Notes: a model not told the origin generated them from the letters alone. 55,480 bases of DNA from Bacteroidaceae bacterium (GCA_024699495.1 JAILPK010000068.1:1-55480); one strand, 5' to 3'. Counted from the stretch's first letter, positions 26,136 to 34,466 are shown. A program made the numbers and translations.

Positions 26136-26197
26136 GAAACACTCAGTTTCTGCTTTGCCTTGACCTCAAGCCTGCGCCGTAAACACTCAGTTTCCGC
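26136..26197. repeat. Two copies of a short hairpin-forming repeat
   Basis: AAACACTCAGTTTC(T/C)GC occurs at 26137-26153 and 26181-26197, 44 bp apart. The first copy is preceded by G, giving a GAAAC-ACTCA-GTTTC stem. They lie in the spacer between rseC and rnfB. Neither is followed by a T-run, so they are not typical terminators. The rest of 26042-26283 is non-coding with an A-rich end just before rnfB. Confidence 0.5.
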
Positions 26198-26283
26198 CTA
26201 GTCTCGACCTTAGACCGGCGAAGTCCTTAATACAATTTTCAATACAATAAAAAAAAGACAATTAACAAAATTATAAAAACGTT

Positions 26284-27285
26284 ATGAATGTTATTCTGAT
26301 TGCGGTAATAGTTCTTGGCTTGATAGGACTGGTGAGCGCGCTCATCCTCTTCTTCGCCGCCAAACGCTTTGCCGTGCATGAAGACGAACGCATCGGCAAG
26401 GTTCAAGAAGTGCTGCCTGGCGCTAATTGCGGCGGCTGCGGCTATCCTGGCTGTGCCGGCTTTGCAGGCGCATGCGTCAAAGCTGCCGATGCTGGTTCGC
26501 TCGAAGGCTACCTCTGTCCCGTTGGCGGTCAGCCAGTAATGGAGCAGGTGGCCGGTATTCTTGGTATGACTGCTGTAGCATCGGCCCCCAAAGTGGCTGT
26601 CGTACGATGCAACGGCACTTGTGAGAACCGCCCCCGTATCGCTGAGTTCGACGGAGCTGTAAGCTGCAAAGTGCAGAACATGCTGGGCTCTGGAGAAACT
26701 GCATGTGCATACGGATGCCTCGGCTGTGGCGACTGCGTTGAAGCCTGCCAGTTCGGAGCCATCCGCATCAATCCGGAGACGGGCATCGCAGAAGTCGACG
26801 AAGAGAAATGTACTGCTTGCGGTGCTTGTGCCAAGGCCTGTCCGAGAAATATTATCGAAATCCGGCTCAAGGGACCGAAGAACCGCCGCGTTGTGGTGCT
26901 TTGCAACAACAAGGACAAAGGCGCTCAGACACGCAAGGCCTGCGCTGTGGGATGCATCGCATGCCAGAAGTGTGTCAAAGTATGCAAATTCGAGGCTATC
27001 ACTGTCGAGGGCAACCTCTCATACATCGATGCTGAGAAATGCAAACTCTGCCGCAAATGCGAAGAGGAATGTCCGCAACATACTATCGTAGCTTTCAATT
27101 TCCCGCCGCGCAAGCCGAAACCGGCAGCTGAAGATTCTTCCGCCGCCCCGAAAACAGCTCCAAAGGCTGAGGCTCCGAAGGCAGAAGCCCCCAAGGTTGA
27201 GGCTACAAAAGCTGAGGCCACAAAGACTGAAGCCCCAAAAGCCACTGCTATTGTTGAACCCGCTAAAGAAGAAACGAAAGCATGA
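26284..27285 (+). CDS. rnfB: Rnf complex subunit RnfB
   Basis: Iron-sulfur entry subunit of the Rnf complex (ferredoxin:NAD+ oxidoreductase coupled to Na+ or H+ export). 333 residues. An N-terminal membrane anchor (3-25) is followed by the Fe-S domain CGGCGYPGC (near 49-57) and four further 4Fe-4S ferredoxin motifs: CAYGCLGCGDCVEAC, CTACGACAKAC, CAVGCIACQKCVKVC and CKLCRKCEEEC. A C-terminal Ala/Pro/Glu/Lys tail of about 45 residues contains repeated KAEAP units. The stop overlaps the rnfC start by four bases (ATGA). First gene of rnfBCDGEA; no clear -33/-7 pair was found upstream. Confidence 0.95.
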   Translation: MNVILIAVIVLGLIGLVSALILFFAAKRFAVHEDERIGKVQEVLPGANCGGCGYPGCAGFAGACVKAADAGSLEGYLCPVGGQPVMEQVAGILGMTAVASAPKVAVVRCNGTCENRPRIAEFDGAVSCKVQNMLGSGETACAYGCLGCGDCVEACQFGAIRINPETGIAEVDEEKCTACGACAKACPRNIIEIRLKGPKNRRVVVLCNNKDKGAQTRKACAVGCIACQKCVKVCKFEAITVEGNLSYIDAEKCKLCRKCEEECPQHTIVAFNFPPRKPKPAAEDSSAAPKTAPKAEAPKAEAPKVEATKAEATKTEAPKATAIVEPAKEETKA

Positions 27286-28628
27286 AAACATTCAGATTAG
27301 GCGGAGTTCACCCCGCAGAAAACAAAATCTCTGCTGGCTCACCAATCCGTGAGGCCGCACTGCCCAAACAGGCCATCATCTCCATGTTCCAGCACATCGG
27401 AGCCCCCGCAGTACCAGTCGTGAAGCGCGGAGACACCGTGAAAGTCGGAACTATGGTCGGCGAACCGGGCAAGGGACTTTCTGTTCCCGTATTCTCCGGT
27501 GTTAGCGGAAAAGTAAACAAAGTGGATGCCATGCTTGACTCGAGCGGTCTGAAGCGCATGGCCGTAGTTATTGACGTAGAAGGCGACGAGTGGGAAGAGA
27601 GCATCGACCGCACTCCGGATTTGGTTCGCCTCGGCGATCGTCCCGACCTCACTCCAGCCGACATCGTAGCCAAAGTGCGCGAAGCAGGCATCGTAGGTAT
27701 GGGCGGAGCAACCTTCCCCACTGGCGTGAAACTATCCCCTCCTCCAGGCACAAAAGCTACATGCGTTATTGTCAACGCCGTTGAGTGTGAGCCATATCTT
27801 ACTGCCGACCACCGGCTCATGCTGGAGAAGCCCGACCAGATTCTTGTCGGACTCCAACTGATTATGAAAGCCGTGGGCGTGGATAAAGGATATATTGGCA
27901 TAGAGAACAACAAACCCGATGCTATCAGACTGATGCAGGAGAAAGCAGCCGGCATCCAAGGCATCGAGGTAGTGCCGCTGAAAGTGAAATACCCCCAGGG
28001 CGGTGAGAAGCAGTTGATTGACGCCGTCATCGGCCGTCAGGTGCCCGCTCCCCCAGCCCTCCCCATACATGTAGGAGCCATCGTGCAAAACGTAGGTACT
28101 GTATATGCCATCTACGAGGCCGTGATGAAAAACAAGCCTCTCTTCGAACGCATAATCACAGTTACCGGCAAAAGCGTATCCAACCCCTCCAACCTGCTGG
28201 CTCGCATTGGCACCCCCATGCAGCAGCTTATCGATGAGGTTGGAGGTCTGCCTGCCGACACCGGCAAGATTATAGGCGGCGGACCGATGATGGGTAAAGC
28301 GCTCCTGTCGCTCGAGATTCCTGTGACCAAAGGCTCGAGCGGGCTGCTCATAATGAACGACAAGGAGTCGCGGCGTGCTACCCCGCAGCCATGTATCCGC
28401 TGTGCCAAATGCGTCGCCGCCTGCCCAATGGGTCTGGAGCCCTACCTGCTCGCCAAACTGTCCAAGGCTGCTGAGTGGGAGCAGTGCCTGCAGAACGACA
28501 TCCCTTCGTGCATCGAGTGTGGCTCATGCGCATTCACCTGCCCGTCCCACCGTCCGCTGCTCGACAACATCCGTGTTGGCAAGACCACGGTGATGGGAAT
28601 ACTTCGCGCTCGCGCCGCAAAGAAATAA
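27282..28628 (+). CDS. rnfC: Rnf complex subunit RnfC
   Basis: NADH/FMN-binding peripheral subunit of Rnf, 448 residues. It has the N-terminal barrel (GGVHPAENKISAGSPI), the glycine-rich nucleotide-binding stretch GMGGATFPTGVKL near 146-158, a NuoF-like middle domain with VNAVECEPYLTADHRLM, an SLBB-like part, and two 4Fe-4S motifs near the end: CIRCAKCVAACPMGLEP and CIECGSCAFTCP. It overlaps rnfB by 4 bp and precedes rnfD by 30 bp. Confidence 0.95.
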   Translation: MKTFRLGGVHPAENKISAGSPIREAALPKQAIISMFQHIGAPAVPVVKRGDTVKVGTMVGEPGKGLSVPVFSGVSGKVNKVDAMLDSSGLKRMAVVIDVEGDEWEESIDRTPDLVRLGDRPDLTPADIVAKVREAGIVGMGGATFPTGVKLSPPPGTKATCVIVNAVECEPYLTADHRLMLEKPDQILVGLQLIMKAVGVDKGYIGIENNKPDAIRLMQEKAAGIQGIEVVPLKVKYPQGGEKQLIDAVIGRQVPAPPALPIHVGAIVQNVGTVYAIYEAVMKNKPLFERIITVTGKSVSNPSNLLARIGTPMQQLIDEVGGLPADTGKIIGGGPMMGKALLSLEIPVTKGSSGLLIMNDKESRRATPQPCIRCAKCVAACPMGLEPYLLAKLSKAAEWEQCLQNDIPSCIECGSCAFTCPSHRPLLDNIRVGKTTVMGILRARAAKK

Positions 28629-28658
28629 CAGACGTCCTATACATTAATAATAAATAAT

Positions 28659-29639
28659 ATGTCTAAGTTAACGATATCATTATCACCACATGTACATAGC
28701 GGCGATTCCGTGAGCCGGAATATGTATGGCGTAATCCTGGCTCTCATTCCCGCACTGATAGCTTCGCTGTGGTTCTTCGGACTCGGCAGCGCTATAGTGC
28801 TCGCCACAAGCGTTGTCGCATGCGTGTTCTTTGAGTGGGCCATTACCCGATTCATCCTTCGCCGCGACACCCTAACCATAACCGACGGGTCTGCAATCCT
28901 CACCGGACTGCTGCTCGGCTTCAACCTGCCCAGTAACCTGCCCCTGTGGATTATCATTATAGGTGCACTCGTAGCCATCGGCATTGGCAAAATGACCTTT
29001 GGCGGTCTGGGGCAGAACCCATTCAACCCCGCACTCGCCGGACGTATCTTCCTGCTCATCTCATTTCCCGTTCAGATGACATCATGGCCTGTGAGCGGAC
29101 AGATGGGATACATCGACGCAGAGACTGCTGCCACACCGCTCGCCATAATGAAGAACGCCATCAAGGAGGGCAACTCCGAACTGCTCGACAAACTCCCCTC
29201 AAGCATCGACATGCTTATCGGGCAGACAGGCGGTTCGCTGGGTGAAATCAGTGCCCTTGCGCTCCTGCTCGGAGGCTGTTATATGCTGTGGAAACGCATT
29301 ATCACGTGGCACATCCCCGTGAGCATCATCCTCACCGTATTCATACTTGCAGGAATCATGCATCTGTCCAACCCCGTATATGCCGACCCCTTCCAGGTAA
29401 TCCTAAGCGGCGGTCTCATGCTCGGCGCTATCTTCATGGCCACAGACTATGTCACATCGCCGATGACAGGACGCGGACAAATCATCTACGGCATATCCAT
29501 TGGCGTGCTCACTGTGCTTATCCGCGCCTTCGGAGCATACCCCGAGGGTATGAGCTTTGCCATCTTCATCATGAATGGCTTCACACCTCTCATCAATCAC
29601 TATGTTAAACCCAGAAGATTCGGAGAAACAGCCAAATAA
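28659..29639 (+). CDS. rnfD: Rnf complex subunit RnfD
   Basis: Integral membrane subunit with covalently bound FMN, 326 residues and about ten hydrophobic segments. The flavinylation threonine lies in TDYVTSPMTGRGQ (near 267-279). The conserved GKMTFGGLGQNPFNPALAGR block is near 110-129. RnfD forms part of the ion-translocating core with RnfA and RnfE. Confidence 0.95.
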   Translation: MSKLTISLSPHVHSGDSVSRNMYGVILALIPALIASLWFFGLGSAIVLATSVVACVFFEWAITRFILRRDTLTITDGSAILTGLLLGFNLPSNLPLWIIIIGALVAIGIGKMTFGGLGQNPFNPALAGRIFLLISFPVQMTSWPVSGQMGYIDAETAATPLAIMKNAIKEGNSELLDKLPSSIDMLIGQTGGSLGEISALALLLGGCYMLWKRIITWHIPVSIILTVFILAGIMHLSNPVYADPFQVILSGGLMLGAIFMATDYVTSPMTGRGQIIYGISIGVLTVLIRAFGAYPEGMSFAIFIMNGFTPLINHYVKPRRFGETAK

Positions 29640-29702
29640 CAGATGAATAATACTTCCCCCTCATCTCCCGAGGGAGCAGTAAAAAACACAATTATTGATA
29701 TT

Positions 29703-30329
29703 ATGAAGAAATTACCATCAACACTAACAAATATGGCCCTCGTGCTGACACTCATCTCTGTGGTGGCTGCCAGCGCGCTCGCATACGTGAACGAAATCAC
29801 GAAAGAACCCATTCGGGCAAACGAGGAGCGCACCCTTTCCGAAGGTATCAACAGCGTCCTTGGTGGTGGAAATGCCAATGTGCTGCATGTTGACACTATC
29901 GAAGACACCACACCGGCCATCATCTACTCTACAGACCAGGGCAAAGCTGTGCAGGCCATTGACGCCAACGGCTTCGGAGGCCCTATCACCGTGCTGGTCG
30001 GATTCGCCGACGATGGGAGTATCAAGGGCTATACCGTACTGAAACACGCAGAGACACCCGGACTGGGCGCCAAGGTTGGCCAGTGGTTCCAGGCAGGAGC
30101 TAAAGGCAATATCATCGGTATGAAGCCCGGAGAGAAACCTCTAAGCGTGACCAAGGACGATGGTCAGGTGGATGCCATCACCGCCTCCACCATCACTAGT
30201 CGCGCCTTCCTGCGCGCTGTGAATGCCGCCTACGATGCTTTTGCACAAAGCCCCACAAGCGACAACGTCAACGATGCAGCCCAACAGCAAGAGCCTGCGA
30301 GCGCTCCTGCCGATTCTACTAACTGCTAA
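29703..30329 (+). CDS. rnfG: Rnf complex subunit RnfG
   Basis: Periplasm-facing FMN subunit. I prefer the ATG at 29703 (MKKLPSTLTNMALVLTLIS, 208 residues), which gives the usual positive-then-hydrophobic N-terminus. An ATG at 29643 would add 20 unfamiliar residues (MNNTSPSSPEG...). After the membrane anchor comes an FMN-binding domain with GFADDGSIKGYTVLKHAETPGLG and the flavinylation motif DAITASTITS. The tail is Gln/Ala/Ser-rich. Confidence 0.93.
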   Translation: MKKLPSTLTNMALVLTLISVVAASALAYVNEITKEPIRANEERTLSEGINSVLGGGNANVLHVDTIEDTTPAIIYSTDQGKAVQAIDANGFGGPITVLVGFADDGSIKGYTVLKHAETPGLGAKVGQWFQAGAKGNIIGMKPGEKPLSVTKDDGQVDAITASTITSRAFLRAVNAAYDAFAQSPTSDNVNDAAQQQEPASAPADSTNC

Positions 30330-30350
30330 AAAAGAAAGGAGAACAGATAT

Positions 30351-30935
30351 ATGAATTACTTAAAGATTCTGCTCAACGGCATCATCAAGGAGAACCCCAC
30401 ATTCGTCCTCCTGCTCGGCATGTGCCCCACGTTGGGAACTACCTCCAGCGCAATCAACGGCATGTCTATGGGCCTGGCCACGATGGCTGTGCTCATATTC
30501 TCCAACCTTATCATATCCCTGATTAAGAGCCTCGTGCCCGACATGGTGCGCATACCTTGCTACATCGTGGTCATCGCCTCTCTTGTGACCCTTCTGCAGA
30601 TGATTATGCAGGCTTACACACCCGAGGTATATGCCTCTCTCGGACTCTTCATCCCGCTGATTGTGGTCAACTGCATCATTCTCGGTCGCGCAGAAGCCTT
30701 CGCAGCCAAACGCGGACCTGTTGAGAGCATCTTCGACGGCATCGGCATCGGACTCGGTTTCACCATCGCACTCACCCTGCTCGGAGCCATACGCGAACTG
30801 CTCGGCACCGGCCGTATCTTCGGCCTCGAACTCTATTCCGAGAACTACGGCATGCTACTCTTCGTCCTTGCCCCCGGCGCATTCATCGCCCTCGGCTACC
30901 TCATCGCAGTCGTCAAGAAAGTAGCGAAGATTTAA
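30351..30935 (+). CDS. rnfE: Rnf complex subunit RnfE
   Basis: Six-helix integral membrane subunit, 194 residues, paralogous to RnfA. The typical N-terminus NGIIKENPTFVLLLGMCPTLGTT contains the conserved cysteine that, with RnfA, holds a membrane-embedded iron-sulfur cluster; GRAEAFAAKRGPVESIFDGIG is a second family block. A 166-bp spacer separates it from rnfA. Confidence 0.95.
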   Translation: MNYLKILLNGIIKENPTFVLLLGMCPTLGTTSSAINGMSMGLATMAVLIFSNLIISLIKSLVPDMVRIPCYIVVIASLVTLLQMIMQAYTPEVYASLGLFIPLIVVNCIILGRAEAFAAKRGPVESIFDGIGIGLGFTIALTLLGAIRELLGTGRIFGLELYSENYGMLLFVLAPGAFIALGYLIAVVKKVAKI

Positions 30936-31101
30936 AAGCCAAGCCTCCACAGACCCATTATGTGGGCTGCGGGACAAAAGCTAAAGAATAGTTATCACAT
31001 CAATAAAAACTTAAAGAATGACCCTAACCGACCTCTCCCAGTGATACAATCCACACTACCCTCCCTTTCCTCCGGAGGGCTGAGAGGCGGGTCTCTCTAT
31101 T
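30936..31101. other. Spacer between rnfE and rnfA with a palindrome
   Basis: Unusually long for this operon. It holds CCTCCGGAGG (perfect 10-bp palindrome near 31069-31078) within a pyrimidine/purine mirror, and an open frame from 30960 with poor protein character. No promoter consensus was recognised, so rnfA is probably still in the same transcript. Confidence 0.4.
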
Positions 31102-31719
31102 ATGGCTTATATTTTAATATTCTTCTCGGCGATATTCGTAAATAATATCGTTCTGTCGCAGTTCCTCGGTATATGCCCCTTCCTCGGCGTATCAAAGAAG
31201 ATTGACACTGCGCTTGGCATGAGTGCTGCGGTAGCCTTCGTGCTCACCATAGCCACCATCGTAACCTATCTCATACAGAAACTGCTTGAGGCCTACGACC
31301 TGGTATATCTCCAGACCATCGCCTTCATCCTTGTCATCGCTGCACTCGTGCAGATGGTGGAGATTGTCCTGAAGAAGGTGTCGCCATCGCTCTATCAGGC
31401 TCTCGGCGTATTCCTGCCGCTCATCACCACCAATTGCTGCATCCTCGGCGTTGCCATCCTCGTGGCACAGGGCACATACAACTCCCAGGGACTCGAACCG
31501 AACCTGATTTCCGGAGTTGTCTATGCTGTAAGCACAGCCATCGGCTTCGGCCTCGCCCTGACCCTCTTCGCAGGCATCCGCGAACAGCTCGAGATGATGG
31601 ACATCCCCGCTGGTGTCAAGGGAACTCCCGTAGCCCTCATCGTAGCCGGTCTCCTCGCTATGGCATTCATGGGCTTCAGCGGTGTTGACAACGGCCTCGC
31701 CCGCGTGTTCGGAATCTGA
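31102..31719 (+). CDS. rnfA: Rnf complex subunit RnfA
   Basis: Six-helix membrane subunit of the Rnf core, 205 residues. The N-terminus MAYILIFFSAIFVNNIVLSQ followed by FLGICPFLGVSKK is nearly universal in the family and holds the cluster cysteine. LPLITTNCCILGVA is the second conserved block with cysteines. It is a paralogue of RnfE in inverted topology. Last gene of the rnf operon. Confidence 0.96.
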   Translation: MAYILIFFSAIFVNNIVLSQFLGICPFLGVSKKIDTALGMSAAVAFVLTIATIVTYLIQKLLEAYDLVYLQTIAFILVIAALVQMVEIVLKKVSPSLYQALGVFLPLITTNCCILGVAILVAQGTYNSQGLEPNLISGVVYAVSTAIGFGLALTLFAGIREQLEMMDIPAGVKGTPVALIVAGLLAMAFMGFSGVDNGLARVFGI

Positions 31720-31884
31720 TTTTCCAGCCCATCGCTCTGTCTGAAACAATACGTACACCCAAAAAGATGTTTATTTTCAAGCAAAACAACATCACAATCC
31801 GGCAAAAACGTACAAAATTTCAATCGTAAATACGTAGATACGTAGATAATTATCCCTTTTTTTAAATCTAAACCCATTACAATT

Positions 31885-32433
31885 ATGAGTAAGAAATTTG
31901 TTTGCACCGTATGTGGCTATGTCCACGAAGGTCCCGAACCACCCGAACAGTGTCCGGTATGTAAAGCTCCCGCCTCCAAGTTCAAGGAGATGGAAGAAGA
32001 GAGCGGCCTCGAATTTGTGACTGAACACGAGCTGGGCGTAGCTCAGGGCGTCGATGCAGAAATCCTCGACGGACTCCACGCCCATTTCGAGGGCGAATGC
32101 ACCGAAGTTGGCATGTATCTGGCTATGGCCCGTCAGGCTGACCGCGAGGGCTATCCCGAAATATCCGAGGCATTCCGCCGCTATGCCTATGAAGAGGCTG
32201 ACCACGCATCACGCATCGCAGAACTACTCGGCGAGTGCGTATGGGACACAAAGACCAACCTGAAGAAGCGCATGGAAGCAGAGAGCGGAGCCTGCACCGG
32301 CAAGATGGCCATCGCCAAGAAAGCTAAGGCCCTCAACCTCGATGCCATCCACGACACCATCCACGAGATGGCCAAGGACGAAGCACGCCACGGACGCGGC
32401 TTCTACGGCCTATACAAGCGCTATTTCGGATAA
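31885..32433 (+). CDS. Reverse-type rubrerythrin (NADH peroxidase-like)
   Basis: Peroxide-reducing di-iron protein, 182 residues. An N-terminal rubredoxin domain has the cysteine pairs C7/C10 and C23/C26 (CTVCGYV...CPVCKAP), followed by a ferritin-like four-helix domain with ExxH-type ligands ([22 protein letters not shown]). Having the rubredoxin first is the reverse-rubrerythrin order. The enzyme protects an anaerobe against H2O2. It follows rnfA by 165 bp, where TACGTAGA occurs twice in tandem (around 31830-31845), and is followed by a strong terminator. Confidence 0.94.
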   Translation: MSKKFVCTVCGYVHEGPEPPEQCPVCKAPASKFKEMEEESGLEFVTEHELGVAQGVDAEILDGLHAHFEGECTEVGMYLAMARQADREGYPEISEAFRRYAYEEADHASRIAELLGECVWDTKTNLKKRMEAESGACTGKMAIAKKAKALNLDAIHDTIHEMAKDEARHGRGFYGLYKRYFG

Positions 32434-32498
32434 ACAGACTCTATAAAATTCAATCCTGATTCGGTAATTCCGAATCTCTTTCGAGCAAACAATCACTC

Positions 32499-32534
32499 GG
32501 GGGACAAGCCAATGCGGCTTATCCCCCTTTTTTT
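32499..32534 (+). terminator. Strong rho-independent terminator after rubrerythrin
   Basis: GGGGGACAAGCC (32499-32510), a 5-nt loop, and GGCTTATCCCCC (32516-32527) form a 12-bp stem with one G-T pair, followed by seven Ts (32528-32534). It ends the rubrerythrin transcript and probably insulates the next gene. Confidence 0.92.
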
Positions 32535-32660
32535 CACGCGTTCCCTTCATACGGCAGAGCCGTTCGACCCTTAAACTTCTTAAACCCCGCGGCCTTGAGC
32601 GCCAGACTCTTAAACTTCTAAAACATTTCTGTGTTTATAACTGTTGTATTGTAAATTATG

Positions 32661-32668
32661 CGTAACTT
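32661..32668 (+). promoter_or_regulatory. -7 element of the ResB-like gene
   Basis: TAACTTTG matches TAnnTTTG. It overlaps the first in-frame ATG region (32658), so that ATG cannot be the start of this transcript. The next ATG at 32700 is therefore preferred. The spacer before it (32569-32625) has two copies of a CTTAAACTTCT-type repeat. Confidence 0.5.
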
Positions 32669-32699
32669 TGTCGCAGAAATAATAAAAGCATTGATCTTT

Positions 32700-33593
32700 A
32701 TGTGGGCTAAACCATGGAAATTGAGTGAGGGCTTTGCCATCGGTGGAGGTCTGATAGCAGTGGGAGTGCTGCTGCAGCTATTGTCGGGACCTGTGGACTG
32801 GGACGCTTTTGCCCGTCCTGTGAATATAATCACTTTGTGGGTGTTTATCGGAATAATTGTTCTCTCGCATCTGCTGAGAAACAAAGTGTATGTGCTGCGG
32901 TATCTCGGTTCGTTTGCTGCAGCTGTTCCCGCAATGGTTTATGCTGTAAGTATGACAATAATTATGGGACTGACGCTGCAGACGGGCGAGGGGCGCTGGT
33001 TTAACAATATGCTTTCCTTCTGGCCGTTTGTGCTCACGTATGTATATATTGCATACATCCTGGGGCTGGTGATTATGCGCAGGGCAACCGGGATGAGGTT
33101 CACTGCGGCGAGCATGAAGAGGGATATACCGTTTATGATGAATCATCTCGGTCTGTTTCTGGCCATGGTAACTGCCACTCTCGGTAACCCGGACATGAAA
33201 CATCTGAAGATGATTGCTTACGAGAACACAGTGGAGAGGCGCGCTATAGACGACAGAATGAGGGTGTGGAATATGCCGTTCTCTGTAGAACTGAAGCGTT
33301 TTATCATGGAGACGTATGACGACGGTTCGCCTCGGCGTTTTGCCTCGGACCTGAATATTGTCACTCCCGAAGGTGAGAATATCCGTGCCACGGTAGATGT
33401 AAACCACCCGATAAAGGTGGATGGATGGAAGATCTACCAGTTTGGATATGATGTGTCTATGGGTGCTGAGAGCGATATGAGTATCATCGAATTTGTCTAT
33501 GACCCGTGGCTTCCAGCGGTTTATACGGGTATTTATATGATGCTGGCCGGCGCTTTGTTAATGTTCATCGGACTAAATAAAAATAGGCAATAA
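32700..33593 (+). CDS. ResB-like cytochrome c biogenesis membrane protein
   Basis: Predicted ResB/Ccs1-type protein, 297 residues from the ATG at 32700 (MWAKPWKLSEGF); an ATG at 32658 is disfavoured by the overlapping -7 element. Several transmembrane helices (about 10-30, 40-55, 65-90, 100-120, 150-165) precede a periplasmic domain with VDVNHPIKVDGWKIYQFGYD, a close match to the ResB signature N-H-P-x-x-x-x-G-W-x-x-Y-Q, and a final helix near 275-292. ResB works with CcsA in haem attachment to cytochrome c. In Bacteroidetes a ccsA gene usually follows, but here the next 1.3 kb is non-coding, so the partner is elsewhere or lost. Confidence 0.8.
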   Translation: MWAKPWKLSEGFAIGGGLIAVGVLLQLLSGPVDWDAFARPVNIITLWVFIGIIVLSHLLRNKVYVLRYLGSFAAAVPAMVYAVSMTIIMGLTLQTGEGRWFNNMLSFWPFVLTYVYIAYILGLVIMRRATGMRFTAASMKRDIPFMMNHLGLFLAMVTATLGNPDMKHLKMIAYENTVERRAIDDRMRVWNMPFSVELKRFIMETYDDGSPRRFASDLNIVTPEGENIRATVDVNHPIKVDGWKIYQFGYDVSMGAESDMSIIEFVYDPWLPAVYTGIYMMLAGALLMFIGLNKNRQ

Positions 33594-33722
33594 TATACTA
33601 GTTGGCAAAAATACTTTATTAATATGCTGATTATTAGTCAATTCACAATATTCAACAATACATGTAATGGAAATTGCTATAAATTAAAATATTACGTTTG
33701 ATTTGTGCCAACATGTATATAG

Positions 33723-33974
33723 TTACTTTGCTACTTGATAAAACTCTTTTTGGGGACTTTTCGGATGTGACACATTCTACATTTCGCTGACGATACCTAT
33801 TGCTTTAGCAGGCTCGTATGTATGCCCGTTGTAGCTCTTGTGAGGACGGCTGTCCGATAAATTTTCAGGTACATTCCTATAGTATATGATAATAGCAACA
33901 ATGACCCAACTGGAGCCAATGTTGTTAATGCATTTCTTGTATCTGTAAGCCTTTGTTATTATTACCTTTCCGCA
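33723..33974 (-). pseudogene. Decayed ORF, possibly a transposase C-terminal remnant
   Basis: Reading leftwards from 33974 the frame is open through YYRNVPENLSDSRPHKSYNG, then HTYEPAKAIGIVSEM, to a TAG at 33777-33779. It then continues open as NVSHPKSPQKEFYQVAK to a TAA at 33723-33725. The TAG could be a mutated glutamine codon. The RPHKSYNG-x-T stretch is reminiscent of the C-terminal end of integrase-core (rve) transposases, but this is a weak likeness. No start codon or complete domain was found. It may be a member of a dispersed repeat family. Confidence 0.35.
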
Positions 33975-34089
33975 TCATCTGATGATACATCATCGGTTTA
34001 ATGTCACAAATTCAAGCGTGAGGTAACATTTCTTCAATAGAAGCATCCGGCAAACCGCACATTCACATGCCCGTTAAGTTCCGCATTTT

Positions 34090-34127
34090 GTTATAAACAT
34101 GAATGCTTATATCACTCTGTTTATAAC
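34090..34127. repeat. 10-bp inverted repeat with 18-bp spacer
   Basis: GTTATAAACA (34090-34099) and TGTTTATAAC (34118-34127) are perfect inverted copies. The arms resemble the arms of the palindrome in the promoter at 34815-34829. It could be a regulator site or a hairpin. Confidence 0.5.
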
Positions 34128-34180
34128 GGCTTCCAAGACCTCATTGAAAGTGAGTGAAGTATCTGTGAGTCGAGGTATAT

Positions 34181-34274
34181 TTAATCTGAGACGGCCGTCT
34201 CAGATTCAGGTGACGGCTGTCTCAGATTCAGGTGACGGCCGTCTCAGATTCAGGTGACGGCCGTCTCAGATTAA
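34181..34274. repeat. Tandem array, 22-bp unit, four copies, palindromic boundary
   Basis: Four head-to-tail units of GACGGCCGTCTCAGATTCAG plus GT begin at 34190, 34212, 34234 and 34256. The second has one change (GGCT for GGCC) and the fourth is truncated. Each has a GACGGCCGTC palindromic core. At the left edge the core is extended to a perfect 24-bp palindrome (34183-34206, half-site AATCTGAGACGG). The array is framed by inverted TTAATCTGAGA (34181-34191) and TCTCAGATTAA (34264-34274). There are no spacers, so it is not a CRISPR. Confidence 0.9.
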
Positions 34275-34290
34275 ATTACTGCTGATTCAT

Positions 34291-34466
34291 GAAGAGTTGA
34301 GAGGCATTCAACGTGGAGTTGTGAGCAGTTTAAAGTGGAGTTGTGAGACGTGAAAAATAGAGTTGTGAGTAGTTCGAAGTGGTACCGGGATACGTAGGAA
34401 ATATATCTGTAATTTGTAAAACTTGCAGTTGTCAGACAGTTTAAGTGCGATTGTGATTCATTTGTT
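34291..34466. repeat. Second degenerate array, also 22-bp period, about eight units
   Basis: Units begin at 34291, 34313, 34335, 34357, 34379, 34401, 34423 and 34445, all exactly 22 bp apart. The consensus is GTGGAGTTGTGAGnnGTTnA. Units 2-4 are clear; 5-8 are eroded but stay in register. It starts 16 bp after the first array ends. A minus-strand open frame of 80 codons across it is probably an accident of the repeats. Confidence 0.65.

Noticed and set aside
26136..26153. Terminator after rseC
   Set aside because: The GAAAC/GTTTC stem has only five pairs and no T-run follows.
30960..31145. 61-codon ORF between rnfE and rnfA
   Set aside because: It overlaps the rnfA start and has no protein-like character.
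34181..34274. CRISPR array
   Set aside because: The units are contiguous with no unique spacers, and no cas genes are nearby.
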